DNA of 64,000 nt from Quercus robur (taxonomy: Eukaryota > Streptophyta > Magnoliopsida > Fagales > Fagaceae): contig NC_065543.1 in assembly GCF_932294415.1 (NCBI RefSeq), forward strand, positions 44,975,777 to 45,039,776, written 5' to 3'. The notes beneath the pieces are model-generated. The model worked only from the letters and a program-made list of their open reading frames with translations. It did no database searches and was not told where the DNA came from. The position numbers and the translations under genes are program-made. Positions 46,915-57,642 of this stretch are shown piece after piece (the first letter of the stretch is position 1; each line of letters opens with the position of its first letter).

Positions 46915-48025
46915 TAGCTTTTGGTTTAATTGAAAATTCCACCAATAATGACAATTGTGAGAAGAAAAGGAGTGAGGGATGGGGCAGCAACGTCAAATGA
47001 TCAACGACGGTAGCAATAACGAACAGATGGTGGCCAATAGTGATTGGTGACAATGTTCAATAATTTTTTACCAAAAAAAAGACAATGTTCAATAACCAAT
47101 AACAGCCATCAATCAATGGCCAACATGTGATTGACAACGACTGAGCTAATAATAATGACGGTGAGAGTTGTGGACGAATTCCAAACGTTTTTCAAAAAAT
47201 GTTATATGCCTTGTAAGTCGTCATTTTAGTGTATTTATTGATGACAAAAAATGTTTTCCGTTGATTAACAATTTCAATTATATCTAACATTAAGTATTTT
47301 TTTGAAAAACATTTTACGCTAATATAAACGGTACCTTTTATTTATTTATTTTTAACGGGTTTGAATATAAGAGAATGAAGAAGAAAGATTTGAGTTAATA
47401 ATATATGCCTATTGCTAACCTCCCTATTATAAAAGGCTTAAAGGGATTGTGAGGAAGAAATTGGTGGTGAGGGTTGTGGTGACGATGTCGAATGATCGAT
47501 GATGGTGACAACAACGGATGGGTGGTAACCGGCAGTGGTTGGTGACCATGTTCAACAACTAAAAACAAGTAAACAAGTAAACAACCAATGGCCAGAATGT
47601 AGCGGACAACGATGGTCAAGTTGACAACGATTGGATAGGGGGCAATGACCATCAATGATATGGAAGTAAGTGGTAGTAAATAGTAATAGCATATTGAAAC
47701 TTGAAAGGGGTAAAGGGCTGTGAGATAAAGTCCAAGATATTTTTTTGGAAAAAATTTTATGCTTATGATATGGAAGGAAGTAGAGGTGATGGAAAAATGT
47801 GTTGAAACTTGAAAGGGGATAAGAATTGTAGGATGAAGTTCAAGCTTTTCCCGAAAAATGTTATATACCTTTTAAAACATGATTTTAGTGCATCTATTGA
47901 CAAACAAAAAAAAAAAAAAGTTTTTCGTTGATTGACATTTTTAGTTGTACCAAATATTAAGTATTTTTTTGAAAACATTTCACACAAAAATAAATAGAAC
48001 TTTTTATTTATTTTTTTGGGAAAAT
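46915..48025. repeat. Two diverged direct copies of an unidentified unit of about 450-590 bp
   Basis: 46915-47356 and 47429-48025 share, in order, a GTGRYGATGWCGAATGATC-like segment, a TTGGTGACMATGTTCAA segment, AAAAATGTTATATRCCTT, TCGTTGATTRACA and AAGTATTTTTTTGAAAA. No protein or clear termini are seen, so the type of element is unknown. Confidence 0.55.
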
Positions 48026-48029
48026 TTAT

Positions 48030-48190
48030 CAGATGTCTTAAAGATATTGGTTTGGAAAATATTTTTAAAATATTTTTATGAAAATAATAATAATAAAAAA
48101 AGCAATAGATTTTTTGGACAATTTTTAAATATTTTTCATAAAAGTGATATTAACATTTTATTTAAATGATATATTAACAAATATCCTAAA
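48030..48190. mobile_element. Possible MITE, relative of 54.35 kb
   Basis: GGTTTGGAAAATATTTTTAAA and CATAAAAGTGATATTAACA followed by ATTAACAAAT match the order of blocks at 54356-54485. Boundaries and duplication are unclear. Confidence 0.35.
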
Positions 48191-48196
48191 AGCACC

Positions 48197-48995
48197 TGTA
48201 GAGACGCATTTTGGACCCTAGACCCAAAGCATGATTGGATCCAAGCCCAATAAGCTCAATACAATGAATTTGTAGAGTGTGTTGGAAAATTAAGCTCTAA
48301 TGAATGAGATAACAATCAGAATGGAATTTAAAAGATAATCAAACAGAAATGGATTGGAGTAATCTAAGTAAATTTGTCATCAGCACAATCCGAGGAGGTC
48401 TGTTCTAGTATATATTGATTGAAAATGGTTATAGATATGGTTCAAGTTGCTATAATGCTTTCTCTTACAAATTTCCGATCCTCTCTCCATGGAGGGTCTC
48501 TCATGTTATATAATTCCCTTTGAATGATCTTGGTCCTATATTTGTTGATCATCTAAACCACTACTTGAGTGCTTGTCCCATCGGACACCCCATCAGGCCT
48601 TCTATGAGTTGGGGTAGTCAAGGCAGCACTGTTCAATGGTCTTCTCCACATTGAAGCAGCCAAAAAGTTAGTTACAAAGCATTTAATGCGGTGGCAGCAG
48701 TCTTTCCTTAGATATTTCCGGGCTCCCATCTCTCTTGTACGTTCATAATGTACGTCCCTATCAGTGGAACTTCCTAGAAGGTTACTTTGAACGATAGGAT
48801 ATACACTTAGTCTGTGCTTCGCTGATCCGAGGAGTTACTCCTCCTCAGACAACCTCCCCCAATCCTTCTATTTGCCACATACTCATGAGACTCTAAACTT
48901 AACACCCTCATTAATGTTTATTCGTCCTCGGACTAACCAACGTCCTCGGCCAAAACCCAAGACCCAATATATAATTTTGGGCACTTATCCCTACA
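48197..48995 (-). mobile_element. Solo-LTR-like remnant, same family as 57.6 kb
   Basis: On the minus strand it starts TGTAGGGATAAGTGCCCAAAA and ends near 48197 in TCTCTACA. Long segments match the 5' LTR at 57638-58450 (GGCCGAGGAC, GACGAATAAA, CTCCTCGGA). No internal region is attached. A target duplication is not evident. It is an old LTR fossil, clearly diverged from its relative. Confidence 0.7.
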
Positions 48996-49067
48996 ACAGC
49001 CATTCCTTATTTTTATAACTAAATTTTATTATAAGAGAAGAAAGAAAAGAAGATTTTAGTTAATTAA

Positions 49068-49396
49068 GGCCCATTTGGTTTAGAGGTGTCTCAATTTTCA
49101 TAACTCAAACTCAAAACTCATAACTCATAACTTAAACTCCACTATCATTCAAAAAATCCAACACTTTTGTTTGGTCACAAAACTCAGTCATGTATCTCAG
49201 TTTTTAACTTCACTTTTTGCCAAAAAAATGGACCCACCCATTGACACTACATAGAAGAATATGGTTGCTACTCGTGTTCCTTTTTTTTTTTTTTCCTGCT
49301 CTTCAAACCCAGCTCCACCACCACCAATGGCAAACCCAAAAATCCACAACCACAACCACCACCACCAACAGCCCTCAACCAAATGTTTTTTATTTA

Positions 49397-49428
<32 letters not shown>

Positions 49429-50120
49429 AAAGAAAGAAGAAGAAGGAGATCTCTAGGTCCAATTCGTCAACGAAGCTTGATCTCTGGTCTTGGCTTAGTC
49501 CGATTTGTCGGCGAATCTTCCAATCTCTGTGAAGCATCAGGTCTCATGATCTGGCATGGGCTTAATCCGATTCGCCGACAAAGCTTGATCTTTGGGTTGG
49601 AGAGAGACATTACTTGATGGGACAAAATCAAAACCCAACACTGGCGATCATGGTCTTGGTGTTTCGAGGCTCTCGCTTTGGTGGTGGCGGTGGAACTAGG
49701 CTGAACCAGAGAAAGGAAGAAAGAAAGAACTAGACAAAGAACCAAAGAAAGGAAGAAAGAAAGAAAAAAAGAAAAAACAAAGAGAGAGAGAAGCGGTAGA
49801 AAGAAAGAAAAAGAAAAAAGTGGGAGAAGAAAGAGAGAGGATAAAGTAAGAGAGAGGTAACGCCATCAACACATATTGACCCCATAGAGATAAAAAATTT
49901 ACAATCCTGCCACTGAGTTATGTATCTCAGAAACCAAAAACACCAATTTGGTATTTTCGGTTTTCATCACTCTCACTCAAAATTTTTGAGTTTGAGTGAT
50001 GAAAACAAGATTAGGAAATCAAGCCAAACAAAAAAAATTGTGTGGGTCTAACGTTTTTTGATAACTCAGTTATGAGTTTTGGATCATATTACTCAAAACA
50101 CCACTAAACCAAACAAGCCC
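49068..50120. mobile_element. Terminal-inverted-repeat element flanked by TTAA (1.05 kb)
   Basis: The left end GGCCCATTTGGTTTAGAGGT and, on the other strand, the right end GGGCTTGTTTGGTTTAGTGG are inverted, with a further inverted block (ACTCATAACT). The tetranucleotide TTAA lies on both sides (49064-49067 and 50121-50124). The interior holds A/GAAA-rich low-complexity sequence (49390-49450 and 49700-49860), a small internal repeat (AGTCCGATTYGYCGGCGAA-like) and no transposase. The family is uncertain. Confidence 0.65.
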
Positions 50121-50124
50121 TTAA

Positions 50125-51624
50125 TATCTGTTGCTTTCATGAGGCATGGTATCTCATTCATTATGTCACACTAAATTAATCATTTATTCATTTAATTTGA
50201 AAACCCACAATTTATTGCAAAAACATTTTAGTGCACTTGAGTTACAAATATATACTTCTAGAATTTCATTAAGACAGACAAACTCTCATTGTCTCACACT
50301 TATGTTGACGTTTAACACGGCCTTATTTTGATGAGCATTTGACACGGCCTTAAGTTGGAAAAAACAATCGTGCACCTATTCGTAGACTTTCCTATTAGCA
50401 AAGTCAAATTGACATTCGACAGTAAAATTACCATAATTCAAAGTCTCAAAACACATTCATTAACCTGTCTGTTTTACTCAAAAAAAGAAAAAGAAACATG
50501 CAGATTTAAAAGAAGAGTCTACGCGAACCGGAGTTCAAGTCTCAGAGCCAGAAAAGAGATACTTTTTCGTCACGTCTAAATAAGACTAGTAAAAAAATAA
50601 AGAGTCTATTAATCATTTGTTTACTAGTCTCATTTAGACACGTGATAAACCATCTTTGAGTCGCTGTTTAGAATTTCAAAGTTCAAAGAACCAAAGCAAC
50701 AACAATCACATTCCTTAACAAACCTAGTCCTGGCTCAGGACTCACGAAGGACCTAAATGGCTAAATCATTTATAAAAGTCCTTGGCTTAAGAATGGTAAA
50801 ACAATCGAGAAGCCCAACTTTTGGCAAATAGAATCAAAAGCCGAAAAAGCAGTATGAACAGAACATCCCTCCACTGAGAACACAAAGTTCCAACATCGAA
50901 AAAAGAAATCCACCATATCCATAACCAACAAAATCCTAAAACAATAAAGCAAAATCAAGCAAAGCATTAAACTACCTTGATTTGGACCAAGCCATGCTCA
51001 AAAAGAAGTCAAACCCAACATTTCTTTCTCACTAAGATTCTCAGAACATACAAGACACAACATATAAACAAGCATTTGTAGCTCAAATTAGGCAATTAAA
51101 CAAACCAACCCCTTTACTATACAATCATGAACTCAAAAGAAAAAACAACATAATAATCTCAAACTTTTATGCACAATTGTGTACTTTTCCAGAGCTCTTG
51201 CCTATTCATTTCTAGTTGTATAATTTGCATTGCCACAACCCCAATAAACAAAAGACCTTTCATGATTCCAACTTTAAAGTGTGAAAAGCAAAAGCAAACA
51301 TATCCTCACAAACACATTCCACCCAAAAAAAAAAAAAAAATTTCCTTATCAGAAAGAAAAGGCCAAGGAAAAACACCAAACGTATATATTTCTAGATCAC
51401 ATTCCCTACGAAAATTTTATTATGTACACATTCACAAGGAGAATTACAAATTAACATTGACAAAATATCACAAAAAAAACCCATATATCCCACATTACCA
51501 TTTTCCCTAGTTCCTAGAAATAATTAATTACAACCCAAAAGACCCAACTTTGTTTACGAAATCCCTCAATTCATGTAAGCTGGACAGTAATTAAAAATTG
51601 GAAACTTACAGGAAATACCAAAAT
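50125..51624. other. Intergenic, 3' flank of the U-box gene
   Basis: AT-rich without a recognised gene or element. The part next to 51625 is probably the 3' UTR of the minus-strand U-box gene. Confidence 0.45.
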
Positions 51625-53229
51625 TCAAAAGGTTGTAGAGTTAGCACCATACAAGTTTTTCCCGGCAACTCGGTACCGACTCCGACTAATTCCACCGGAG
51701 TTCAGAATCCCTTCCCAATCCTCTCCTTCTTCACCTCCATCCTCCTCTTCTCTTCCCTTCATCATTCTCAAAATCCGCTTCGCCTTTTCCCTCGCCCTAT
51801 CGCTTCCTTTCTCTTCCACTTCCCTCAATGCCTCAACAGCTCTTGCTTCCTTTGCCAATCCCTTGAATCTCATACTCCCTTGGCTCAGGGCATACAACGC
51901 GGCCACGCAGTTCTCGCGCGTGGCCTCAGACTCTGCTCCTTCGCCATTCCTAAGCATTCCCACCAAACACTCCACCGCATTGGCATCCAGCATAGCTGAC
52001 CTCCCTTCCACGGATACAGCCAAGTTGCATAGAATCAACAGCACGCGACTCGCTGACTCGCCGGTTTTAGCCATTGCTAAAAGACTCGGTACGGCTCCGA
52101 GTTTCACCAGCTTGACTCGGTTGCTTTGAATAAGAGTCAGGTGGTACAGTGCCAGTGCCGAGTCGTGCCGAGTTCGCTCGCTTTCTGATCTCAGCGCGTG
52201 CATCAATGGCGGCAGAGCTCCTAACACTCCGATTGCCATTTTGTTGTCGTCCTCCAACGCTAAGCTGAAGAGAGCGCCGGCGGCGTGTTCCTGCGACTCG
52301 CTGAATCCTCCTTTCAACGCGTCGATTAAGAGCGGAACGAATCCTGACCGCACGATCTGCACCTTGTTGCGCTTTTCCAGAGAGAGGTTCACCAACAAAG
52401 CGATGGCGTTGACTTGTACGGCGGCGTATTTGGATTGAATCAACAATCGGACGGCGGAGAGTAGCCGAGGAGTACAGAGCGAAACCCTAAGGTCTTCTCT
52501 GGTCCTCGTGAGCTTTCTCAACGAAACCACAGCTTCTTCTTGCTCATACACCTCCGCGCTTTTCAACTTCGCGATGAACTGGTCCTCTTCGGGAGTGGAA
52601 GAGTTAGGGCCTATGGTTAGGCTTAGAATTTCGTTGGCGACGATTTCGGAAGAGGAAGATGAGGAAGAGTAGCACAAAGGCCGAGTCGCGAGTGGTAGAG
52701 GAGTACCTGGACTCCCCGCCGCGATAACAACCGACTCGTCGGAGGAGCTCGAGTGGAAGTGATTGACTCGGTGACCTAACTCAGTCGCCGCGTGCGACAG
52801 AATCAACGGCGGATTCTCCGCTACGCCTCTCAGAAGCTCCCGCTCCGAAATCCTAATCTCCGGACCGGAATTCCTCTCCTCCGCCTCCATTTCCGACCGG
52901 ACCATCCGCTCCACGGAGCTGTAATCCGGTGCGGACGGGTGCACCGTACCGTTGCTCTCGCACCACTTGAGGATCGTGGACTTGAACGCCTTGTTCGGAA
53001 TCTCGGTCGTGAAATCGGGTATCGACCCGTCTTCGAGCCTCGGGGAATAACCGAGGTCGCGGCAGACGCGTACGGACACGCGCTCGAACGTTTGACCCGA
53101 AGAGACCACAACCGGGTCGGACATTAAGGACCCGGAAATTGGGCAGATGAAATCCTTAGGGGTCTGTTTGGGACTGGAGTTAGAGCGGTGAAATGAAATT
53201 CTCCACCTGTGTTTTCCGTTTCCGCCCAT
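51625..53229 (-). CDS. U-box and ARM-repeat E3 ubiquitin ligase (PUB38-41 type)
   Basis: A plant U-box (PUB-ARM) E3 ligase. The U-box recruits a ubiquitin-loaded E2 and the ARM repeats bind the substrate. The intronless frame of 534 residues starts at ATG 53229. The U-box begins at residue 26 (DFICPISGSLMSDPVVVSSG, then QTFER) and runs to about residue 95, including TEIPNKAFKSTILKWC. A serine-rich linker covers about 150-200 (HSSSSDESV and a run of seven Ser). Armadillo repeats fill about 215-490 (NAIALLVNLSLEKRNKVQIV, AAGALFSLALEDDNKMAIG, ALYHLT). An acidic segment (REEEDGGEEGEDWEG) precedes the C terminus. The layout matches Arabidopsis PUB38 to PUB41, from memory. The coding region is much richer in GC than its surroundings. 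A long (GA)n tract lies about 180 bases upstream. Intact. Substrates are unknown. Confidence 0.94.
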   Translation of the reverse strand: MGGNGKHRWRISFHRSNSSPKQTPKDFICPISGSLMSDPVVVSSGQTFERVSVRVCRDLGYSPRLEDGSIPDFTTEIPNKAFKSTILKWCESNGTVHPSAPDYSSVERMVRSEMEAEERNSGPEIRISERELLRGVAENPPLILSHAATELGHRVNHFHSSSSDESVVIAAGSPGTPLPLATRPLCYSSSSSSSEIVANEILSLTIGPNSSTPEEDQFIAKLKSAEVYEQEEAVVSLRKLTRTREDLRVSLCTPRLLSAVRLLIQSKYAAVQVNAIALLVNLSLEKRNKVQIVRSGFVPLLIDALKGGFSESQEHAAGALFSLALEDDNKMAIGVLGALPPLMHALRSESERTRHDSALALYHLTLIQSNRVKLVKLGAVPSLLAMAKTGESASRVLLILCNLAVSVEGRSAMLDANAVECLVGMLRNGEGAESEATRENCVAALYALSQGSMRFKGLAKEARAVEALREVEEKGSDRAREKAKRILRMMKGREEEDGGEEGEDWEGILNSGGISRSRYRVAGKNLYGANSTTF

Positions 53230-53410
53230 TTGGGGTTTTGGGGTTATCTCTCTCTCTTTCTATATTTCTATCTTACTTTTCTCTCTCTCTCTGTGAAGTT
53301 AATGAGTGATGAGAGATTCTTCAATTTATTATTCTCGCTCTGAATGAGAAAAGTATTATTTATGGGGTCAAAAGACTCAAAAATATAGGGGCATTCTAAT
53401 TGGGCTTTTG

Positions 53411-53441
<31 letters not shown>

Positions 53442-54132
53442 TGAGAAATTCTGAGTTGGGAGTTTGTGGGGTCCATAGAAGTGTTGGTGAGACGAGAATC
53501 ATGAGAGTTAGCAATATATTATTGAGGTTTATTGAATTAGTCTAGGAAGAGTGATTTGACTTTTTGATAATGTTCTTAAGACTTTAGATATTTGATGGTT
53601 GAGGATAGTGGCTATGAGAGATGCAGCTATGTAAGAAAGAATTTTTTTTTTTTTTTTTTTTTGTTTATTTTAATTTAAGATTAGTTTCAAGTTTTGACCT
53701 TAATTTTGTACTAGCAATTACAGCTTTTTCTTCTTCTTTTTTTCTTTCAAGTTTTTAGTACAACATTGACTAGCCAATCAAAAGTCTTTGCAATCTCTTT
53801 CTGCGTCCCTGTCTGCTGCTTTGCTGATATTTTGTAATATATTATTTATTTTGAGTGTAATACAAATAAATCTCTAAATTGCAAATGGATAAGAATATTG
53901 GGAGTTTAAATGTGAGATAAGAAAAGCTAATCCAAATATGAGATGATAACAATATTTACTCATGGAGTATCAATATATTGCCTCTTTTTTGAAGAATCCA
54001 ATTCGAAAGATTTTATTACCAAAACAGAATTAATTAGAGTCACCATTTGTGAACACCATTTGTATATACAGGATTCAAGGTTTATTTGCATTGCTTACAA
54101 TTGACATTTAATTGATTTACTCACTCTTAAAT
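53230..54132. other. U-box gene promoter region and intergenic DNA
   Basis: CT-rich leader at 53240-53295, a (GA)n microsatellite at about 53410-53438 that may act as a GAGA-type promoter element, and a T-run near 53642-53662. No other gene. Confidence 0.45.
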
Positions 54133-54144
54133 TGTTACAGTTCT

Positions 54145-54308
54145 ATTACTGCACGTTTTTGATATGATGGTCACTCAACAAATATAAATACTTGTGGGAT
54201 ATTGGTTGTTGGGGGTAAAGGCCGGAGTTCAAATCTCAAAGAAGAAACTTTACACGTATATACACTTAGATTACGTTAAAGTAGAATTTCTATCTTATAT
54301 TAAAAAAA
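54145..54308 (+). mobile_element. SINE (family B) with target duplication
   Basis: Same order of blocks as the SINE at 46601: GGTCACTCAACAAATATAAA, GGGGGTAAAGGCCGGAGTTC (B-box part) and ATACACTTAGATTACG, then an A-rich tail. It is flanked by TGTTACAGTTCT (54133-54144) and TGTTACAATTCT (54309-54320), 11 of 12 matching. Confidence 0.75.
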
Positions 54309-54329
54309 TGTTACAATTCTGTATCTTCA

Positions 54330-55270
54330 GGTCACAAAAGGAAGATGAGAAAAGCTAAGGGCATTGGTTTAAGAAATATTTTTAGAAACTTTTTATAGGG
54401 AAAAAAATAATTTTTTTTAACGACTTTTATGTTTCTCATGAAAGTAGTATCAACACCTTCAGAAAATAGTCCATTAACAAATTCAAAATATGGGAAAAAG
54501 AAAGCTCTAGACCTAGCAATCAATGAAAAGACTTGTAGCTCTTTGCACAATTGTTGTTTTCTCAACCACTCCTTGAACTAAATCTGGGGTAGTTAAAAGG
54601 GAAAAAAGTATCTAATATTTTGGATGTATGATATATTACATAGCATATGAATCCAATCCACCTGTAAGGCCTATGTATTAGAAATGTGACGCTATATGTA
54701 TCTAAAACACAAGATACTTAGTTAGAAAAAAGAGAGATAAATAAATAAATAGATGGGGAGCTTTCCTTCCTAAGCACTTAATTGTTTTTTGGCTACCTTT
54801 GGTTCAAAATGAGAATTGGAATGGTTTCGGCCTTTTAGCCTTTTAGGTCTTCAAAGTTTTAAAGGAGAGAGAGGAGAAATCTTCAGCAAGATTTTCACTT
54901 TCTGCTTGGAAACGGGGCCCATTACTAGAAATTATTCCTGTCCTCTTCGGCTAACATAAGTATTCATCTTCTTTTTGAGCTTCGAATAATGTTCATCACA
55001 ACCTTTGGCTTGCATGCCAAATTATCAAGATATGAATAGTAAAATAAAAGCAGTAAAATAATTTTAGAAATTTTTTTTAATCATCAAAAGGGATTTCATA
55101 ATTTTTATTTCAATCATTTATGTTCACAAGAAAGTAAAATCTCTTAATTATTTTTAAAGCAATGTTAGTAACAGAAAGGTTATAATTATAATTTTTTTTT
55201 TGAGACACAGATAATTAGAGTAACATCATTTTCATATAAACTCACCATTAGATATCACTTTATTATGCAT
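54330..55270. other. Intergenic with a possible MITE
   Basis: 54356-54485 shares blocks with 48030-48190 and may be a copy of the same small element. Otherwise AT-rich without a gene. Confidence 0.4.
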
Positions 55271-55275
55271 TAATT

Positions 55276-55500
55276 AAAATAGACCATGGGTTATAGTTAG
55301 CTCAATTGGTAAAGTCTTTTTCTCTCAAAAAAAAAAAAAAAAAAAAACTGATAAAGTTTCTGATGGTTGAATAAGAGATATAGAATTCAATCCCTCCTAC
55401 ACCAAAAATCGATTAGTGTTTTAGTTTGATGATAATGAGCACAATTATAAGAAGTGGATGTTATAGGTTGAAAACCTATATAAAAAAAATTGTAATGTAG
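55276..55500 (+). mobile_element. SINE (family A), rearranged copy
   Basis: The head TTAGCTCAATTGGTAAAGTC is followed by an A-run of about 21 and a second head-like piece. Then come a B-box (GAATTCAATCCC) and the body TTAGTGTTTTAGTTTGATGA, as in the copies at 1208-1372 and 57250-57422. No clean target duplication. Confidence 0.55.
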
Positions 55501-55649
55501 TATGGTTCATCAAGTAATAAAGTCTCACATTGATTAATAATGACAAGATTGAGTAGTTAATATAACTAGTATGTAACCCGTGCTTACGCAAGGAATAATA
55601 AATTGTAGTGGTGCTATTGATGTTAGTTTTTATTTATTTATTTATTTAT

Positions 55650-55805
55650 TTTTTACAAGATAGAAATTCTACTCTATCCTAATTTAAGTGTATATGTATA
55701 TGAAGTTTCCTTTTAAAAACTTAAACCTCGGCCCATACCCCCCCACACCCCACAAGCACTTATACTTGTGGAGTGACCATCACACTAAGGATGTGCAATA
55801 TTAAA
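55650..55805 (-). mobile_element. SINE (family B), minus strand
   Basis: Read on the minus strand it contains GATGGTCACTCCACAAGTAT, GGGGTGTGGGGGGG, a B-box-like GAGGTTTAAGT and ATACACTTAAATTAGGA, matching the copies at 46.6 and 54.1 kb. The A-rich tail is the (TTTA)n run near 55625-55655. Boundaries are approximate. Confidence 0.65.
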
Positions 55806-56040
55806 ATAGTTTTTCTTTGCAATTTTCATGATATTAGTTATGTTAGGTTTCTCATTACATTGCTATTATGTATATAATTTTGAAAGTTACTATTAGATAC
55901 TACATATACAATATCAATTCTAATAATTGTACGTGAAATTCTACTAAATACAACACAAAATTTAAAAAAAAAAAAAATTGGTCCAATAGTATCTCCTAAA
56001 TTGAATAGGGATAGGTGCATGAGATTGTTTAGCTTAATTA

Positions 56041-56250
56041 CAATCTTTTAGGTTTAAGATCTTCGCATACAAAATATCTGAATTGAAATAGTATAAAAAA
56101 TATGTTCATTAATTATTATTTTTTTTAAAAAAAAAGCAAAAATCTAAACAATTTAATTTTTATGAAAAGCTAACAAAATTACAATTTTTTAGGTTCAAGA
56201 TCTTCGCATAAAAAATATCTGAATAGAAACAGTATAAAAAATATGCTTAT
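56041..56250. repeat. Local direct duplication
   Basis: AAGATCTTCGCATA followed by AAATATCTGAAT and CAGTATAAAAAATATG occurs at about 56050-56110 and again at 56190-56250. The segment AATCTAAACAATTTAATTTT at about 56140 recurs at 57064, beyond the solo LTR, so part of the unit was present before that LTR inserted or was copied with it. Confidence 0.55.
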
Positions 56251-56270
56251 TAGTTTAGAAAAAAAAATAA

Positions 56271-57051
56271 TGTGGGGTCATAGAGCCCAGTAATATACAC
56301 CCACCTTTTGTACTGGCCTGAGGCCCATGCCAAGGTCCATAATCGCATATGAAGAAGTCAGTGGTGATCATGGCAACCCAAGAAATCGTGTCGAGGACAA
56401 CTCTATCCTTGGCTAGCCAAAGCCAAGGTAGAAGAAAAGTGATTTACCGACAAAGACAATCTTCCAAAGCACTCCAAAGAAAAAGATAAGTACATCAAGT
56501 ACGTACACTGGAGCATGGCGGTAGAGCAATTCCAGGAAAAGCTACTGCCTCCACATTAAATGCTCCATAACTAACACTCTGACCGCATTAATGTGGAAAT
56601 GATACCCGAGCAGTGGCTTTTCAGACTCACAACTACTACCTAAGAGCTCTAGGAGGAGGTTGATGTGACAAAGACTAACAACAGCAGATCTGACCACGTA
56701 TATGGTGGAGATGAAGGAGGAAAGTAGTATATAAGGAAGAAGAAGCTCTGAGAAAAGGGATCAGAGATTTTACCAGAGAAAACATTGTAGCAATCTGAAC
56801 TAATTTTGTAACCATTATCATTGTCACTCAAGAAGTAATAAGTTGAAGCTCCTCGAACTAGTGCCGAGGATTGAATTGCTTACTCAAATCCATATTTGTT
56901 TTACTTATTCATTCTTTAAATCATCTTCAACTGTTATTACACTCATTAAAGCCTAGTTCTTCTATCAACTCTCTACAAATTTATTGTTTTGGGCTTGTTG
57001 AGCTTGAATTCATTTATCCCTTAGGAATAATGCTCAAACCCAGTCCCTAAA
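56271..57051 (+). mobile_element. Solo LTR with 5-bp target duplication
   Basis: An LTR of about 780 bases starting TGTGGGGTCATAGAG and ending near AACCCAGTCCCTAA. It is flanked by the direct repeat AATAA (56266-56270 and 57052-57056). The interior has LTR-like features: a TATATAAGG box near 56728 and an AATAA signal. There is no internal coding region, as expected after recombination between two LTRs. It is related in its 3' part to the LTRs at 4.4 and 57.6 kb. Confidence 0.72.
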
Positions 57052-57249
57052 AATAACAACAAAAATCTAAACAATTTAATTTTTATGGAAAGCTAATAAA
57101 ATCATACATAGTCATGGTATATTACATAAATGACTTGCTTATAAATTTGAATTATTTTTAGTTACACTAAAAAATAGCTCATAAATATAAAATCATTCAA
57201 ACTCGTACTTCCTCTAATTTTATATATAGAGTTAAATATATGATTATGT

Positions 57250-57422
57250 GTGGGTTCCAGTTAGATCAGCTGGTAAAGTTTCTGAAAGTTATATAAGAAA
57301 TCTGGGATTCAATCCCTAGCTACACCAAAAAACTAATTAGTGTCTTGGTCTGATGATAAAGAGCTATCATTAGGAATGAACGCTATAGGTTGAAACTCTC
57401 TAAAATATATATATATATATAT
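57250..57422 (+). mobile_element. SINE (family A) with exact 14-bp target duplication
   Basis: The tRNA-like head has GTTAGATCAGCTGGTAAAG (A-box) and GGGATTCAATCCC (B-box). The body has TTAGTGTCTTGGTCTGATGA and TATAGGTTGAAACTC, and the tail is A/T-rich. The direct repeat ATATATGATTATGT is found at 57236-57249 and 57423-57436. This is the best-preserved of three copies. Confidence 0.82.
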
Positions 57423-57449
57423 ATATATGATTATGTTTTTTTTTTTTAT

Positions 57450-57611
57450 TATTAGTTTATTTATGTTGGACTCATCGTCTTCTACATTGAATTAACTCAC
57501 TAGATACAAAAATTTAAAAGCTTAGATTAGATAGGAAACGTGGCGCAAAATTAAAATCTAATTGAATTACAATTTGAAATATAATTGGATTTTTTCTCAA
57601 CTTTGACTATT

Positions 57612-57612
<1 letters not shown>
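57450..57612. repeat. Segment duplicated on the far side of the LTR element
   Basis: The blocks TTATGTTGGACTC, CTTAGATTAGATAGGAAACG, TGGCGCAAAATTAAAATCTA and ATTGAATTACAATTTGAAAT recur in the same order at about 58980-59175. The two copies sit on either side of the LTR retroelement at 57638-58888. Confidence 0.6.

Positions 57613-57637
<25 letters not shown>

Positions 57638-57642
<5 letters not shown>

Noticed and set aside
49261-49617. 118-codon frame with long Lys and Arg runs
   Set aside because: It comes from poly-A and GA-rich low-complexity sequence in a transposable element.
51863-53127. Several plus-strand frames of 65-111 codons
   Set aside because: They are shadows of the GC-rich U-box gene on the other strand.
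57250-57320. Possible tRNA gene
   Set aside because: Same reasons: it is the head of a SINE present in three copies.
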